Positions 1 to 7,126 of a stretch of 28,323 nt of DNA are shown here, one piece after another (position 1 is the first letter of the stretch; every line of letters begins with the position of its first letter). The translations under genes were made by a program, and so were the position numbers. Origin of the DNA: Flavicella sp037132785 (lineage in GTDB: Bacteria; Bacteroidota; Bacteroidia; Flavobacteriales; Flavobacteriaceae); NCBI RefSeq assembly GCF_037132785.1, contig NZ_JBAHZZ010000139.1:1-28323 (forward strand), written 5' to 3'. The notes under the pieces were generated by a model that saw only the letters and a list, made by a program, of their open reading frames with translations, did not search any database and was not told where the DNA came from.

Positions 1-92
1 CATTTTATTTTTGCCAAATAAGCTTTACATGATTCATCATTTGGCAGTTCTTTTATAAAACTCAGTATATTTTGACCTTGAAAAACATCCAT
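1..92 (-). CDS. IS1595-family (ISXO2-like) transposase, N-terminal fragment cut by window edge
   Basis: Thirty codons are visible from an ATG at 92-90 running leftward off the window. The peptide begins MDVFQGQNILSFIKELPNDE and ends with ESCKAYLAKIK followed by TG, the first two bases of a probable Trp codon. This matches the usual start of ISXO2-like transposases: a short 'F.GQ..L.F' stretch, then an acidic/cysteine stretch and 'YLAKIKW' just before the zinc ribbon. Zinc ribbon and DDE catalytic domain would lie outside the window, so activity cannot be judged. An in-frame GTG at 113 would fall inside the terminal repeat, so the ATG is preferred. The gene points away from lpdA. Family assignment is by remembered motif and by the terminal repeat shared with the right-hand element. 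Confidence 0.7.
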   Translation of the reverse strand, partial: MDVFQGQNILSFIKELPNDESCKAYLAKIK

Positions 93-115
93 ATCTGTTA
101 TATTTAATGACACTA
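1..115 (-). mobile_element. IS1595-family insertion sequence, transposase-5' end, partial
   Basis: The IS end is placed at 115 because GACACTA at 109-115 is the inverted complement of TAGTGTC at 27872-27878, which closes the right-hand element on the transposase-3' side. Read from outside in on the minus strand the end goes TAGTGTCATTAAATATAAC, close in style to TAGTGTCTGTTTTATATTT at the other element. The 17 bases between terminal repeat and transposase ATG leave room only for a short leader. The next 8 bases outward (116-123, AGATACAG) would be one copy of the target duplication if transposition was recent. It sits 35 bases beyond the lpdA stop, so it did not break that gene. Confidence 0.6.
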
Positions 116-150
116 AGATACAGAAACTAAATGACTAACTCAGTAATATC

Positions 151-1539
151 TTATAAGTGAATCACTTCATCATAAGCATCTGCAACAGCTTCCATAACCG
201 CTTCACTCATAGTAGGGTGAGGGTGGATTGTTTTTAACACTTCATGTCCAGTTGTTTCTAATTTACGTCCTAAAACTGCTTCTGAAATCATGTCTGTAAC
301 TCCAGCACCAATCATATGACATCCTAACCATTCTCCGTATTTGGCATCAAATATTACTTTTACAAAACCTTCTGTATGACCAGCAGCAGTAGCTTTTCCC
401 GAGGCAGAGAATGGGAATTTCCCTACTTTAAGTTCATATCCAGCTTCTTTAGCTTTTGCTTCTGTCATACCAACAGATGCAATTTCAGGAAATGCATATG
501 TACAACCTGGAACATTTCCATAATCGATAGCTTCCGTATGTAATCCTGCAATTTTCTCAATACAAGTAATTCCTTCAGCCGAAGCAACATGTGCTAAAGC
601 TTGTCCAGGAACAACATCTCCAATAGCATAATAACCAGGGATGTTAGTTTGGTAGAAATCGTTTACTAAGATTTTATCTTTGTCTACAACGATACCTACA
701 TCTTCCAATCCGATATTTTCTATGTTAGATTTGATACCTACAGCAGATAATAAAATATCAGCTTCTAGTTTTTCTTCTCCTTTTTTAGTTTTTACCGTAG
801 CAATAACTCCAGCACCAGAAGTATCAACAGACTCTACAGCAGAGTTTGTCATTACTTTGATTCCAGATTTTTTTAAAGATTTTTCGAATTGTTTAGAAAC
901 GTCAATATCTTCAACAGGTACAACATTTGGCATAAACTCAACGATTGTTACATCTGTACCCATTGAGTTGTAAAAATGTGCAAACTCAACACCGATAGCT
1001 CCAGAACCAACAACAATCATTTTCTTTGGTTGCTCAGGTAATGTCATTGCTTGACGGTATCCGATTACTTTTTTACCATCTTGAGGTAAGTTAGGTAATT
1101 CACGAGATCTAGCTCCCGTTGCAATGATGATATGATCTGCACTATATTCAGTAACAGTACCATCTTCAGTAGTAACATCAACTTTTTTACCAGTTTTTAT
1201 TTTTCCAAATCCGTTGATAATGTCGATTTTATTTTTCTTCATTAAGAAGTTGATACCCTTGCTCATTCCTTCTGCAACACCACGACTTCTTTTGATAACT
1301 GCTTCAAAATCTTTATCAATAGCTTCAGCTTTTAAACCGTATTGGTCTACATGTTTTAAATAATCATATACCTGTGCGCTTTTTAATAAAGCTTTGGTAG
1401 GGATACATCCCCAGTTTAAACAGATTCCACCTAATTCGGCTTTTTCTACTACAGCAGTTTTAAATCCTAACTGTGAAGCTCTAATGGCCGTTACATAACC
1501 ACCAGGTCCACTTCCAATAACTATTACGTCGTATTTCAT
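151..1539 (-). CDS. lpdA: Dihydrolipoyl dehydrogenase (E3 / L-protein)
   Basis: This flavoprotein reoxidises the dihydrolipoyl arms of 2-oxoacid dehydrogenase complexes and of the glycine cleavage system with NAD+. At 462 residues it has the usual family length. The N-terminal FAD-binding fold carries GSGPGG at residues 9-14, the redox disulfide is C40/C45 in GGICLNWGC, a second Rossmann GSGAIG lies mid-protein for NAD, and the dimer-interface HPHPTMSE near the C-terminus supplies His441 and Glu446. Downstream of argS on the same strand but 178 bases away and with its own promoter-like motif at 1619-1650, so probably transcribed separately. pdhA, pdhC and gcvP in this window encode likely partners. 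The next feature beyond its stop is the end of an IS element. Confidence 0.97.
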   Translation of the reverse strand: MKYDVIVIGSGPGGYVTAIRASQLGFKTAVVEKAELGGICLNWGCIPTKALLKSAQVYDYLKHVDQYGLKAEAIDKDFEAVIKRSRGVAEGMSKGINFLMKKNKIDIINGFGKIKTGKKVDVTTEDGTVTEYSADHIIIATGARSRELPNLPQDGKKVIGYRQAMTLPEQPKKMIVVGSGAIGVEFAHFYNSMGTDVTIVEFMPNVVPVEDIDVSKQFEKSLKKSGIKVMTNSAVESVDTSGAGVIATVKTKKGEEKLEADILLSAVGIKSNIENIGLEDVGIVVDKDKILVNDFYQTNIPGYYAIGDVVPGQALAHVASAEGITCIEKIAGLHTEAIDYGNVPGCTYAFPEIASVGMTEAKAKEAGYELKVGKFPFSASGKATAAGHTEGFVKVIFDAKYGEWLGCHMIGAGVTDMISEAVLGRKLETTGHEVLKTIHPHPTMSEAVMEAVADAYDEVIHL

Positions 1540-1599
1540 TGTATATGATTTTTGTTTTCTTACTTTTTTAACCCTTATTTTACTAAGAATAGTCTTCTG

Positions 1600-1615
1600 A
1601 CCCTTAATAAAGGGT
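1600..1615. promoter_or_regulatory. Palindrome at the predicted lpdA transcription start
   Basis: ACCCTT-AATA-AAGGGT is a perfect inverted repeat with 6-base arms and a 4-base spacer, falling at about +1 of the predicted lpdA transcript. A further half-site AACCCTTA lies about 30 bases nearer the gene (1570-1577). It could be an operator or a 5' mRNA hairpin. No T-run follows it on either strand, so it is not a normal terminator. Confidence 0.35.
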
Positions 1616-1618
1616 ATG

Positions 1619-1650
1619 CAAATTTAATAAATCTATATTTATTTTTACAA
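1619..1650 (-). promoter_or_regulatory. Predicted lpdA promoter (Bacteroidota type)
   Basis: On the minus strand TTG (1650-1648) is followed after 21 bases by TAAATTTG (1626-1619), an exact fit to TAnnTTTG with spacing in the usual 17-23 range. Transcription would start near 1613, leaving a leader of roughly 74 bases that contains the palindrome at 1600-1615. Confidence 0.5.
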
Positions 1651-1717
1651 TTCGAATTCTTTATTATGATAATAATAAATTATGACCTGTTAATTAGTTT
1701 ATTCCTAAAAAAAGCTA

Positions 1718-3493
1718 CTACATTCTTTCAGGAACATTGATTCCTAACAACTGAAATCCTGATTTGATAATTTCTCCAACCTTTTTCGATAATTGTGTTC
1801 TGAATATTTTTAAGTTTTCATCTTCACATCCTAATATATAAGAGCTTTGATAAAAAGAATTGTAACCTTTTACCAAGTCGTATGTATAGTTAGCAATCAA
1901 GGCAGGACTCTGGTTTTTTGAAGCCAATTGTACTGTTTCTGGGTACAATTGTATTTGTTTGATAACAGCTCTTTCTTTATCACTTATAGATATCGTGGAT
2001 ATAGGAGCAGTATAATCAAAATCAGATTTTCTTAAAATGGATTGAATTCGAGCATAGGTATATTGAATAAATGGACCTGTATTACCATTAAAATCAATAG
2101 ATTCTTTAGGGTCAAATAAAATTCTCTTCTTAGGGTCTACTTTTAAAATATAATATTTTAAAGCTCCCATACCAATAATTCGATACAACTCTTCTTTTTC
2201 ATCTTTAGAATATCCATCTAATTTTCCTAATTCTTGAGAGATTTCTCTAGCAGTAGTAGTCATTTCATTCATCAAGTCATCTGCATCAACCACGGTTCCT
2301 TCTCTAGATTTCATTTTACCAGAAGGTAAATCTACCATTCCATAAGATAAGTGATACATATTATTTGCCCAAGAGAACCCCAGTTTTTTAAGAATTAAGA
2401 ATAGTACTTTAAAATGGTAATCTTGTTCGTTTCCAACGGTATAAGTAAGGGAATCTATATGATAATCTTTAAAACGTTTTATTGCCGTTCCAATATCTTG
2501 CGTTATATATACGGAAGTTCCGTCAGATCTTTGTACAATTTTTCTATCCAGTCCTTCATCGGTTAAATCTATCCAAACAGATTTATCTTTATCTTGTTCA
2601 AAAACTCCTTTAGTAAGACCTTCAGCAACAACATTTTTCCCTAAAATATAGGTATCACTTTCGTAATAATTTTTATCAAAATTTACGCCCAAGTTTTTAT
2701 ATGAAATTGCAAAACCGTCATAAACCCATTGGTTCATTTTTTTCCAAAGAGTTAGTACTTCTTCGTCACCAGCCTCCCATTTTAGCAACATTTCTTGTGC
2801 CTCTAATAATATAGGTGCTTGTTTTTTTGCTTCTTCTTCAGATTTTCCTTGTGTAATTAAATCGCTAATTTCTTTTTTGTAAGCTTTATCAAAAGCAACA
2901 TAATAATTACCGACTAATTTATCTCCTTTGATTCCCGTAGATTCAGGGGTTTTTCCCTCACCATATTTTTTCCAAGCAAGCATACTTTTACAAATATGAA
3001 TACCTCTGTCATTGATAATTTGAGTTTTGTAAACTTTTTTACCAGCAGCAGCAATAATATTTGACACAGAGAAACCTAATAAATTATTACGTACATGTCC
3101 TAAATGTAATGGTTTATTTGTATTAGGAGAAGAATATTCAACCATTACCGCTTTGTCCTCTGGGTTTGGTTTTACAATTCCAAAATTTTCAATTGTATAG
3201 ATTGATTGGAAATCTTGGATAAAATATTCTTCAGAAATGATAAGATTTAAAAAACCTTTGACTACGTTAAAGTCATCAACGACATCAATATTTTCTTTTA
3301 AGTATGCTCCAATTTGTTCACCAATAGCTGCGGGGTTTCCTTTTAGAGTCCTTAATAATGCAAAAATCACTACGGTAATATCCCCTTCGAAATCCTTTTT
3401 GGTAGCCTGAAACTCTACGTTTTCTATTTCTTTACCAAAAATTTGAACTACAGCCTTCTTTACAGCACTGGTTAATATGTTTTGAATACTCAT
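1718..3493 (-). CDS. argS: Arginyl-tRNA synthetase
   Basis: This cytoplasmic class I synthetase charges tRNA-Arg. The ATG at 3493 is chosen because the protein then begins MSIQNILTSAVKKAV, the typical ArgRS N-terminal domain; an upstream in-frame ATG would add 32 AT-rich hydrophobic residues that do not resemble the family and would run past the predicted promoter at 3515-3522. The 591-residue product has the Add-1 type N-terminal region, the HIGH-like motif HLGH at about residues 130-133 within SSPNTNKPLHLGHVRNN, a KMSKS-equivalent GKMKSREGT, and the anticodon-binding helical domain ending in the conserved Gly-Ile-x-x-Pro-x-x-Met tail. Complete, with no missing key residue. lpdA follows on the same strand after 178 bases. 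Confidence 0.96.
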   Translation of the reverse strand: MSIQNILTSAVKKAVVQIFGKEIENVEFQATKKDFEGDITVVIFALLRTLKGNPAAIGEQIGAYLKENIDVVDDFNVVKGFLNLIISEEYFIQDFQSIYTIENFGIVKPNPEDKAVMVEYSSPNTNKPLHLGHVRNNLLGFSVSNIIAAAGKKVYKTQIINDRGIHICKSMLAWKKYGEGKTPESTGIKGDKLVGNYYVAFDKAYKKEISDLITQGKSEEEAKKQAPILLEAQEMLLKWEAGDEEVLTLWKKMNQWVYDGFAISYKNLGVNFDKNYYESDTYILGKNVVAEGLTKGVFEQDKDKSVWIDLTDEGLDRKIVQRSDGTSVYITQDIGTAIKRFKDYHIDSLTYTVGNEQDYHFKVLFLILKKLGFSWANNMYHLSYGMVDLPSGKMKSREGTVVDADDLMNEMTTTAREISQELGKLDGYSKDEKEELYRIIGMGALKYYILKVDPKKRILFDPKESIDFNGNTGPFIQYTYARIQSILRKSDFDYTAPISTISISDKERAVIKQIQLYPETVQLASKNQSPALIANYTYDLVKGYNSFYQSSYILGCEDENLKIFRTQLSKKVGEIIKSGFQLLGINVPERM

Positions 3494-3514
3494 GTATATT
3501 GATGTTTTGAGCTG

Positions 3515-3522
3515 CAAATTTA
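3515..3522 (-). promoter_or_regulatory. -7 element of predicted argS promoter
   Basis: TAAATTTG on the minus strand matches TAnnTTTG exactly and lies 21 bases before the chosen argS ATG. No TTTG or TTG was found at the usual distance upstream, so only the -7 half is supported. Confidence 0.35.
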
Positions 3523-3647
3523 AGAATAAATAAACATGGGTAAATAAATAATAAAGAAAAATATTATAGAGATTCTCAATGTGGTACAAAAAGGGTTTTT
3601 TACTGAGGCAATAAGCTTATCTTTACACAGAATTTAAGGATATGGTT

Positions 3648-4184
3648 ATGACGGATATGGAGCAAAGGTTGGCAAATTTACATAAAGATGCTAGGGATAT
3701 GGAAAAGGACACTAGAAAGTATTTTCAACGTCTTAAAAGACGTACTCCTAAAACCTTAGATTTAACAATGCGAGATTTACACGACGCAGAATTTGAAAAA
3801 ACGGATTGTATGACCTGCGCAAATTGTTGTAAAACATCGAGTCCAATTTTTACTGAGAAAGATATTCAACGTATCTCTAAGCATTTTAGAATGAAAGAGG
3901 TGAAGTTTATCGAACAGTTTTTAGAACGCGATTCAGATGATTTTTATGTGCTTCAAGATGTTCCATGTCACTTTTTAGACGATAATGACAATAGTTGTAC
4001 TATTTATGATGTACGCCCGAAAGCTTGTGGTGATTATCCACATACAAACCGAAAGAAATTTATTCAGATAACAGATCTGACTGTTAAAAATGCTGAAATT
4101 TGCCCAGCTACTTTTAATATTATTGAAAATTTGAAAAGGGTACTTCCATTAGGAGGAAAAGCGAGTCAGGAATCAAAATTTTAA
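3648..4184 (+). CDS. YkgJ-type cysteine-cluster protein
   Basis: A soluble protein of about 178 residues with the hallmark CMTCANCC cluster (Cys54, 57, 60, 61), then VPCHF, SCTIYDVRPKACG and a late ICPA cysteine. These are the spaced cysteines of the YkgJ / putative zinc- or iron-chelating family (formerly UPF0153). Known members are thought to bind metal; no enzyme reaction is established, and none is claimed here. Three nearby ATGs are in frame (3642, 3648, 3657). AAGGA at 3636-3640 sits 7 bases before 3648 but only 1 base before 3642, so 3648 is preferred. The N-terminal 50 residues are highly charged and probably helical. It is divergent from argS and shows no obvious operon partner. Confidence 0.85.
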   Translation: MTDMEQRLANLHKDARDMEKDTRKYFQRLKRRTPKTLDLTMRDLHDAEFEKTDCMTCANCCKTSSPIFTEKDIQRISKHFRMKEVKFIEQFLERDSDDFYVLQDVPCHFLDDNDNSCTIYDVRPKACGDYPHTNRKKFIQITDLTVKNAEICPATFNIIENLKRVLPLGGKASQESKF

Positions 4185-4194
4185 TCATCAGGTA

Positions 4195-4410
4195 ATGGTT
4201 AATCAATTATTGAAGCGATCAATATTTTCTTTGTATGCTTTTAGAGATAATGTTTCTTGAAAATATTTTTTAGCGAAAAATTTTATAATAACTCACGATG
4301 AGCTTACTGCGTATTTTTGTTTGACCTTAGTCAGAGATTTGGATTATTATTTCTTTGAAAAGGAAAAAAGGTGTTTTGACAATTATGTTTTTAAGCGTCT
4401 TTTTTTATAA
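4195..4410 (+). pseudogene. Possible interrupted small ORF between YkgJ and YtxH genes
   Basis: From the ATG at 4195 one frame stays open to TAA at 4408-4410 apart from a single TGA at 4258-4260: 21 codons before it, 49 after. The second part has a protein-like look, with a charged stretch THDELTAYFCLTLVRDLDYY and then FFEKEKRCFDN. I recognise no family. The ATG lies 11 bases after the YkgJ stop, consistent with a former downstream partner. In DNA this AT-rich a 49-codon open run can arise by chance, so this is a tentative call. The remaining gap (4411-4585) shows nothing I can name. Confidence 0.25.
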
Positions 4411-4585
4411 CAAAAGTGATGTTATTTTTAAAAGAAAATAAGCGTTTTCAGTTTTTTAAAATTCGAATAAAAACAGATGTTGTTTTTGAATTGAATTTGA
4501 CCACTATTCAAGTACAACCTAAGGAAATTATTTTAAATTATTTCAGTAATCTTTCAAATAATGGTTTTATTTGTTTTTTTCTAAC

Positions 4586-4593
4586 TATTTTTG
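4586..4593 (+). promoter_or_regulatory. -7 element of predicted promoter for the YtxH cassette
   Basis: TATTTTTG matches TAnnTTTG exactly, 21 bases before the chosen ATG at 4615. The nearest TTTG (4570-4573) is only 12 bases upstream, too close for a canonical -33 element, so support is partial. Confidence 0.35.
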
Positions 4594-4614
4594 AAAGAAC
4601 GAAAATTGAAAGTT

Positions 4615-4866
4615 ATGAGTAATACTTCTAAATGGGTTACAGGATTGGTAATTGGACTGTTTGTAGGTGCGATTACAGGTGTGCTATTAGCGCCAAGTTC
4701 TGGAAAGGAAACTAGAGAAAGTCTCTTAAATAAAATAGATCTCTTAAAAGAAAAAATGAGCGACTTGATTGAAAGAGGAGGTGAGTACACTTCTGAAAAA
4801 GTTGATCTTATAAAAGCTAAAATTGCCGCTTTGGAAAAAAAACTCACCAAAAAAGAGACGGTTTAA
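4615..4866 (+). CDS. YtxH domain-containing small membrane protein
   Basis: An 83-residue protein. One glycine-rich membrane segment (about residues 6-24, WVTGLVIGLFVGAITGVLLA) is followed at once by APSSGKETR and then a long charged helix likely to be coiled coil. This is the layout of the YtxH family, where the 'GllfAPksGkeTR' motif follows the membrane anchor; some YtxH-type genes elsewhere are stress-induced, but no biochemical role is established. The ATG at 4615 is preferred over a TTG at 4591 because it puts the membrane segment at the N-terminus. First gene of a three-gene cassette; the next gene starts 14 bases after its stop. Confidence 0.85.
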   Translation: MSNTSKWVTGLVIGLFVGAITGVLLAPSSGKETRESLLNKIDLLKEKMSDLIERGGEYTSEKVDLIKAKIAALEKKLTKKETV

Positions 4867-4880
4867 ATATATTTATTTAG

Positions 4881-5192
4881 ATGAAAGAAGAACTGATTAA
4901 GTATATAGAGTTAAAAATTAGATACTACCGTTTTGAGGCAGTAGAAAAAATTGGAGACCTTAGAGCAAAGTTATTAGTAGATATTCTTATTTTATTCTTG
5001 TTTGCTTGTTTGTTGTTGTTTTTAGGTTTTACTACTGCCGTAGTGTTAAACGCTGTTTTTGATAGCACCTATTTAGGCTATGTGGTTGTAACTTTAGTTC
5101 TTTTGTTTTCGGTATTGATATTAGTATGGAAAAGGAAAACAATCATCTCTAAAATCAATCAAAATTATTTAGAGAATAATATTCCTTCTTAA
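4881..5192 (+). CDS. Phage holin family-like small membrane protein
   Basis: A 103-residue protein with an amphipathic N-terminal segment (residues 1-30), two strong hydrophobic segments (about 34-55 and 63-82) joined by a short turn, and a short basic tail starting WKRKT. This matches the so-called phage holin superfamily III / putative actinobacterial holin-X type annotated in many Bacteroidota. Despite the name, there is no lysis cassette or phage gene nearby. The fixed pairing with a YtxH protein points to an envelope or stress role instead; that is inference. Eleven bases separate it from the next gene. Confidence 0.75.
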   Translation: MKEELIKYIELKIRYYRFEAVEKIGDLRAKLLVDILILFLFACLLLFLGFTTAVVLNAVFDSTYLGYVVVTLVLLFSVLILVWKRKTIISKINQNYLENNIPS

Positions 5193-5203
5193 ATAATGAA
5201 ATT

Positions 5204-5521
5204 ATGAATAAATCTGAGTTTCATCTACAAAAAGCACTTTTAAAAACAGAAATCTTGATTCAAGAAAAAGTCGTAGAAGACAAATTTCGTGATACAACGA
5301 GCTTTCAAAATATTATTTTGACAATTGTTCCATCTATTGCCAAACAGATTATCCACATTCAAGGAAAGAAATTATTGGGTTCCTTTTTTGTGGTTTTGAA
5401 TAGTCTTTTAGTTGATGTTTTGTTTGAATCTAAAAAAGTAATTGTGAATATTACCAATCTGGTAGATTTATTTAAAGATATAAGCTCTAAAGTGAAAGAA
5501 AAATCACATAAAAAAGAGTAG
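5204..5521 (+). CDS. Hypothetical protein, third gene of the YtxH/holin-like cassette
   Basis: A 105-residue protein I cannot assign to a named family. It is Lys/Glu-rich at both ends. The middle (about residues 57-77, KLLGSFFVVLNSLLVDVLFE) is hydrophobic but too weak and acidic for a confident membrane segment; it looks more like an amphipathic helix. The tail SSKVKEKSHKKE is strongly basic. Its 11-base spacing after the holin-like gene and the same strand suggest one transcript and a membrane-associated partner role. Start ATG at 5204 is the first in frame after the previous stop. Confidence 0.6.
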   Translation: MNKSEFHLQKALLKTEILIQEKVVEDKFRDTTSFQNIILTIVPSIAKQIIHIQGKKLLGSFFVVLNSLLVDVLFESKKVIVNITNLVDLFKDISSKVKEKSHKKE

Positions 5522-5825
5522 ATGCTTTTGTGAATAATTCATCAGCAATTCTTCTGAGAATGCCTGTAATATTGATGATCAACATTTTTGTTTATTTCAG
5601 AGAGTTGAGATAAAAACAGAAGCCTTTTTCTTTATTAGTGTTTATTTTATATTGTGGTTCTTCTTTTAATTTATGTGAGGATATTTATAAGTTAGAGTTG
5701 TTTTACGCATTTAAAAGAGGTGAAATTAACATTGATATTAAATTTAAAATGCTATGTTACACACAGTTTTCTGTCGAAAATCACACAAACTGATATCTAA
5801 TAATAGATTAAGAAATTACCAAAAT
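5522..5825. other. Intergenic stretch without recognised genes
   Basis: About 300 AT-rich bases between the converging cassette and NamZ gene. Checked by eye for open frames, tRNA-like folds and repeats; nothing supportable was found apart from the inverted repeat that begins at 5826. Confidence 0.4.
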
Positions 5826-5859
5826 CACAAAGAGTCTTGAATTCAAGAGTATCATTGTG
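5826..5859 (-). terminator. Inverted repeat downstream of the NamZ gene, possible terminator
   Basis: CACAA at 5826-5830 pairs with TTGTG at 5855-5859 and the centre CTTGAATTCAAG (5836-5847) is self-complementary, giving an interrupted hairpin immediately after the minus-strand stop at 5861. Read on the minus strand it is followed by ATTTTGG, only a short T-run, so the terminator call is moderate. Confidence 0.4.
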
Positions 5860-5860
5860 T

Positions 5861-7114
5861 TTATTCATACATCACATATTTTTCCCGAACAAACTTGAAT
5901 TTTTCAATTTCTGTTTTCCAAGAGTCTTCGATTTTTTTTGTAGGAAAATTGTTTTCGAGTTGTTTTCTTAAGGTTTTATTTCCTGCATGAATAGTAAAGG
6001 TTTTTCCAAAAAAAGCCTCTTTATTTGGGTAGAGATCATAAGCCTTTTTTAACCAAGAAATAGATACTTTATTGAGTCGATCTTCGTTTTTTAAATTAAA
6101 CCCATAACAGACCATATTTTGATCTTTTGGGTGTTTACTGCCAAAATTAGCTTTTGGGCTATATGAAAAATTTGTCTTTTCAAATTTAGAGGAACCAAAA
6201 CGTTGAAACTGAAATTCAGTACCTCTTCCTGCATTTATGGGGGTTCCTTCAAAAAAACCTAGACTAGGATATAAATTGATCGATTTTGAATTCGGTAGGT
6301 TCGGAGAGGGGAGAATGGGAAGGTTATACGTACTTTTATGAGTATAGTTTTTTAATGGAATTACTGTTAAATCACAAATTATTTTATTTTTCAACCACTG
6401 TTCTCCATTGATCATTTTGGCGTATTCTCCAATTGTCATTCCATAAACCAATGGCACTGGGTGCATACCAACAAAACTTTTGTATTTTATATTTAATGTA
6501 GGTCCATCTATATAATGAGCGTTTGGGTTGGGTCTATCCAAAACAATAAGAGGGATGTTGTTTTCAGCACAGGCTTCCATTACATAATGCAATGTTGAAA
6601 TATAAGTATAAAAACGAACGCCAACGTCTTGAATATCGAATAGAACCATATCTATGGATTTGAGCTGTGCTGAACTTGGTTTTTTGTTTTTTCCATACAA
6701 AGAAATAATTGGAAGTCCTGTTTTTGTGTCTGTTCTATTGGCCACGTGTTCTGCGGCATCAGATTTCCCACGAAAACCGTGCTCTGGAGAAAAGACATTT
6801 GTAATATGTATATTTCTAGCCAACAAAGAATCTACAAGATGTGTATATAAAAGAGAGGACGAATTTTTAAAAATAACTGAGGTTTGATTGGCTACGATTG
6901 CTACTTTTTTGCTTTTTAGAAGATGGATATAGCTTTCTGTACTGTTGGCAGCTACAATAATTTCTGACTGACCATTACAGGCTGTTATGAAAAAAAATAA
7001 AACACCTATAATGATGTAATAACTAGATTGTAAAAAGTTCAATTTATTCTTTTTAAATTCTTTGATCAACCTACTAGAGACAACAGAATTATGTGTATTT
7101 TTGATTCTTAACAT
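5861..7114 (-). CDS. NamZ-type exo-beta-N-acetylmuramidase lipoprotein (DUF1343, GH171)
   Basis: Members of this family remove terminal MurNAc from peptidoglycan fragments during wall recycling. The protein has the family core: IVANQTSVI, FSPEHGFRG, then DIQDVGVRFYTY, VLDRPNPN and PVPLVYGMTIGEYA. An N-terminal signal segment IIIGVLFFFITACNG ends in a lipobox Cys, so it is probably anchored in a membrane facing the periplasm. The ATG at 7114 lies only 12 bases from the divergent TTG start of the permease gene; an internal TTG at 7069 (residue 16, followed by IKEFKKNK) would give a more typical basic lipoprotein leader and 402 residues, and is a serious alternative start. Function is inferred from the family; substrate is not shown. 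Confidence 0.88.
   Translation of the reverse strand: MLRIKNTHNSVVSSRLIKEFKKNKLNFLQSSYYIIIGVLFFFITACNGQSEIIVAANSTESYIHLLKSKKVAIVANQTSVIFKNSSSLLYTHLVDSLLARNIHITNVFSPEHGFRGKSDAAEHVANRTDTKTGLPIISLYGKNKKPSSAQLKSIDMVLFDIQDVGVRFYTYISTLHYVMEACAENNIPLIVLDRPNPNAHYIDGPTLNIKYKSFVGMHPVPLVYGMTIGEYAKMINGEQWLKNKIICDLTVIPLKNYTHKSTYNLPILPSPNLPNSKSINLYPSLGFFEGTPINAGRGTEFQFQRFGSSKFEKTNFSYSPKANFGSKHPKDQNMVCYGFNLKNEDRLNKVSISWLKKAYDLYPNKEAFFGKTFTIHAGNKTLRKQLENNFPTKKIEDSWKTEIEKFKFVREKYVMYE
7096..7103 (+). promoter_or_regulatory. -7 element possibly driving the FtsX/LolE-type permease gene
   Basis: TATTTTTG matches TAnnTTTG and lies 23 bases before the TTG start at 7127. It falls inside the first codons of the divergent NamZ frame if that gene starts at 7114. 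The only TTTG upstream (7061-7064) is 31 bases away, outside the usual spacing. Confidence 0.3.
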
Positions 7115-7126
7115 TATATTATAAAT

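Noticed and set aside
3494..3589. 32-residue N-terminal extension of ArgRS
   Set aside because: It is hydrophobic AT-rich translation covering the promoter-like box; family proteins start at the MSIQ position.
4416..4622. Plus-strand 68-codon open frame before the YtxH gene
   Set aside because: It overlaps the chosen YtxH ATG, has very AT-driven composition (Phe, Lys, Asn, Ile) and no family resemblance.
4881..5192. Prophage or lysis module suggested by the holin-like gene
   Set aside because: No endolysin, spanin, capsid or integrase genes; YtxH pairing is a chromosomal pattern.
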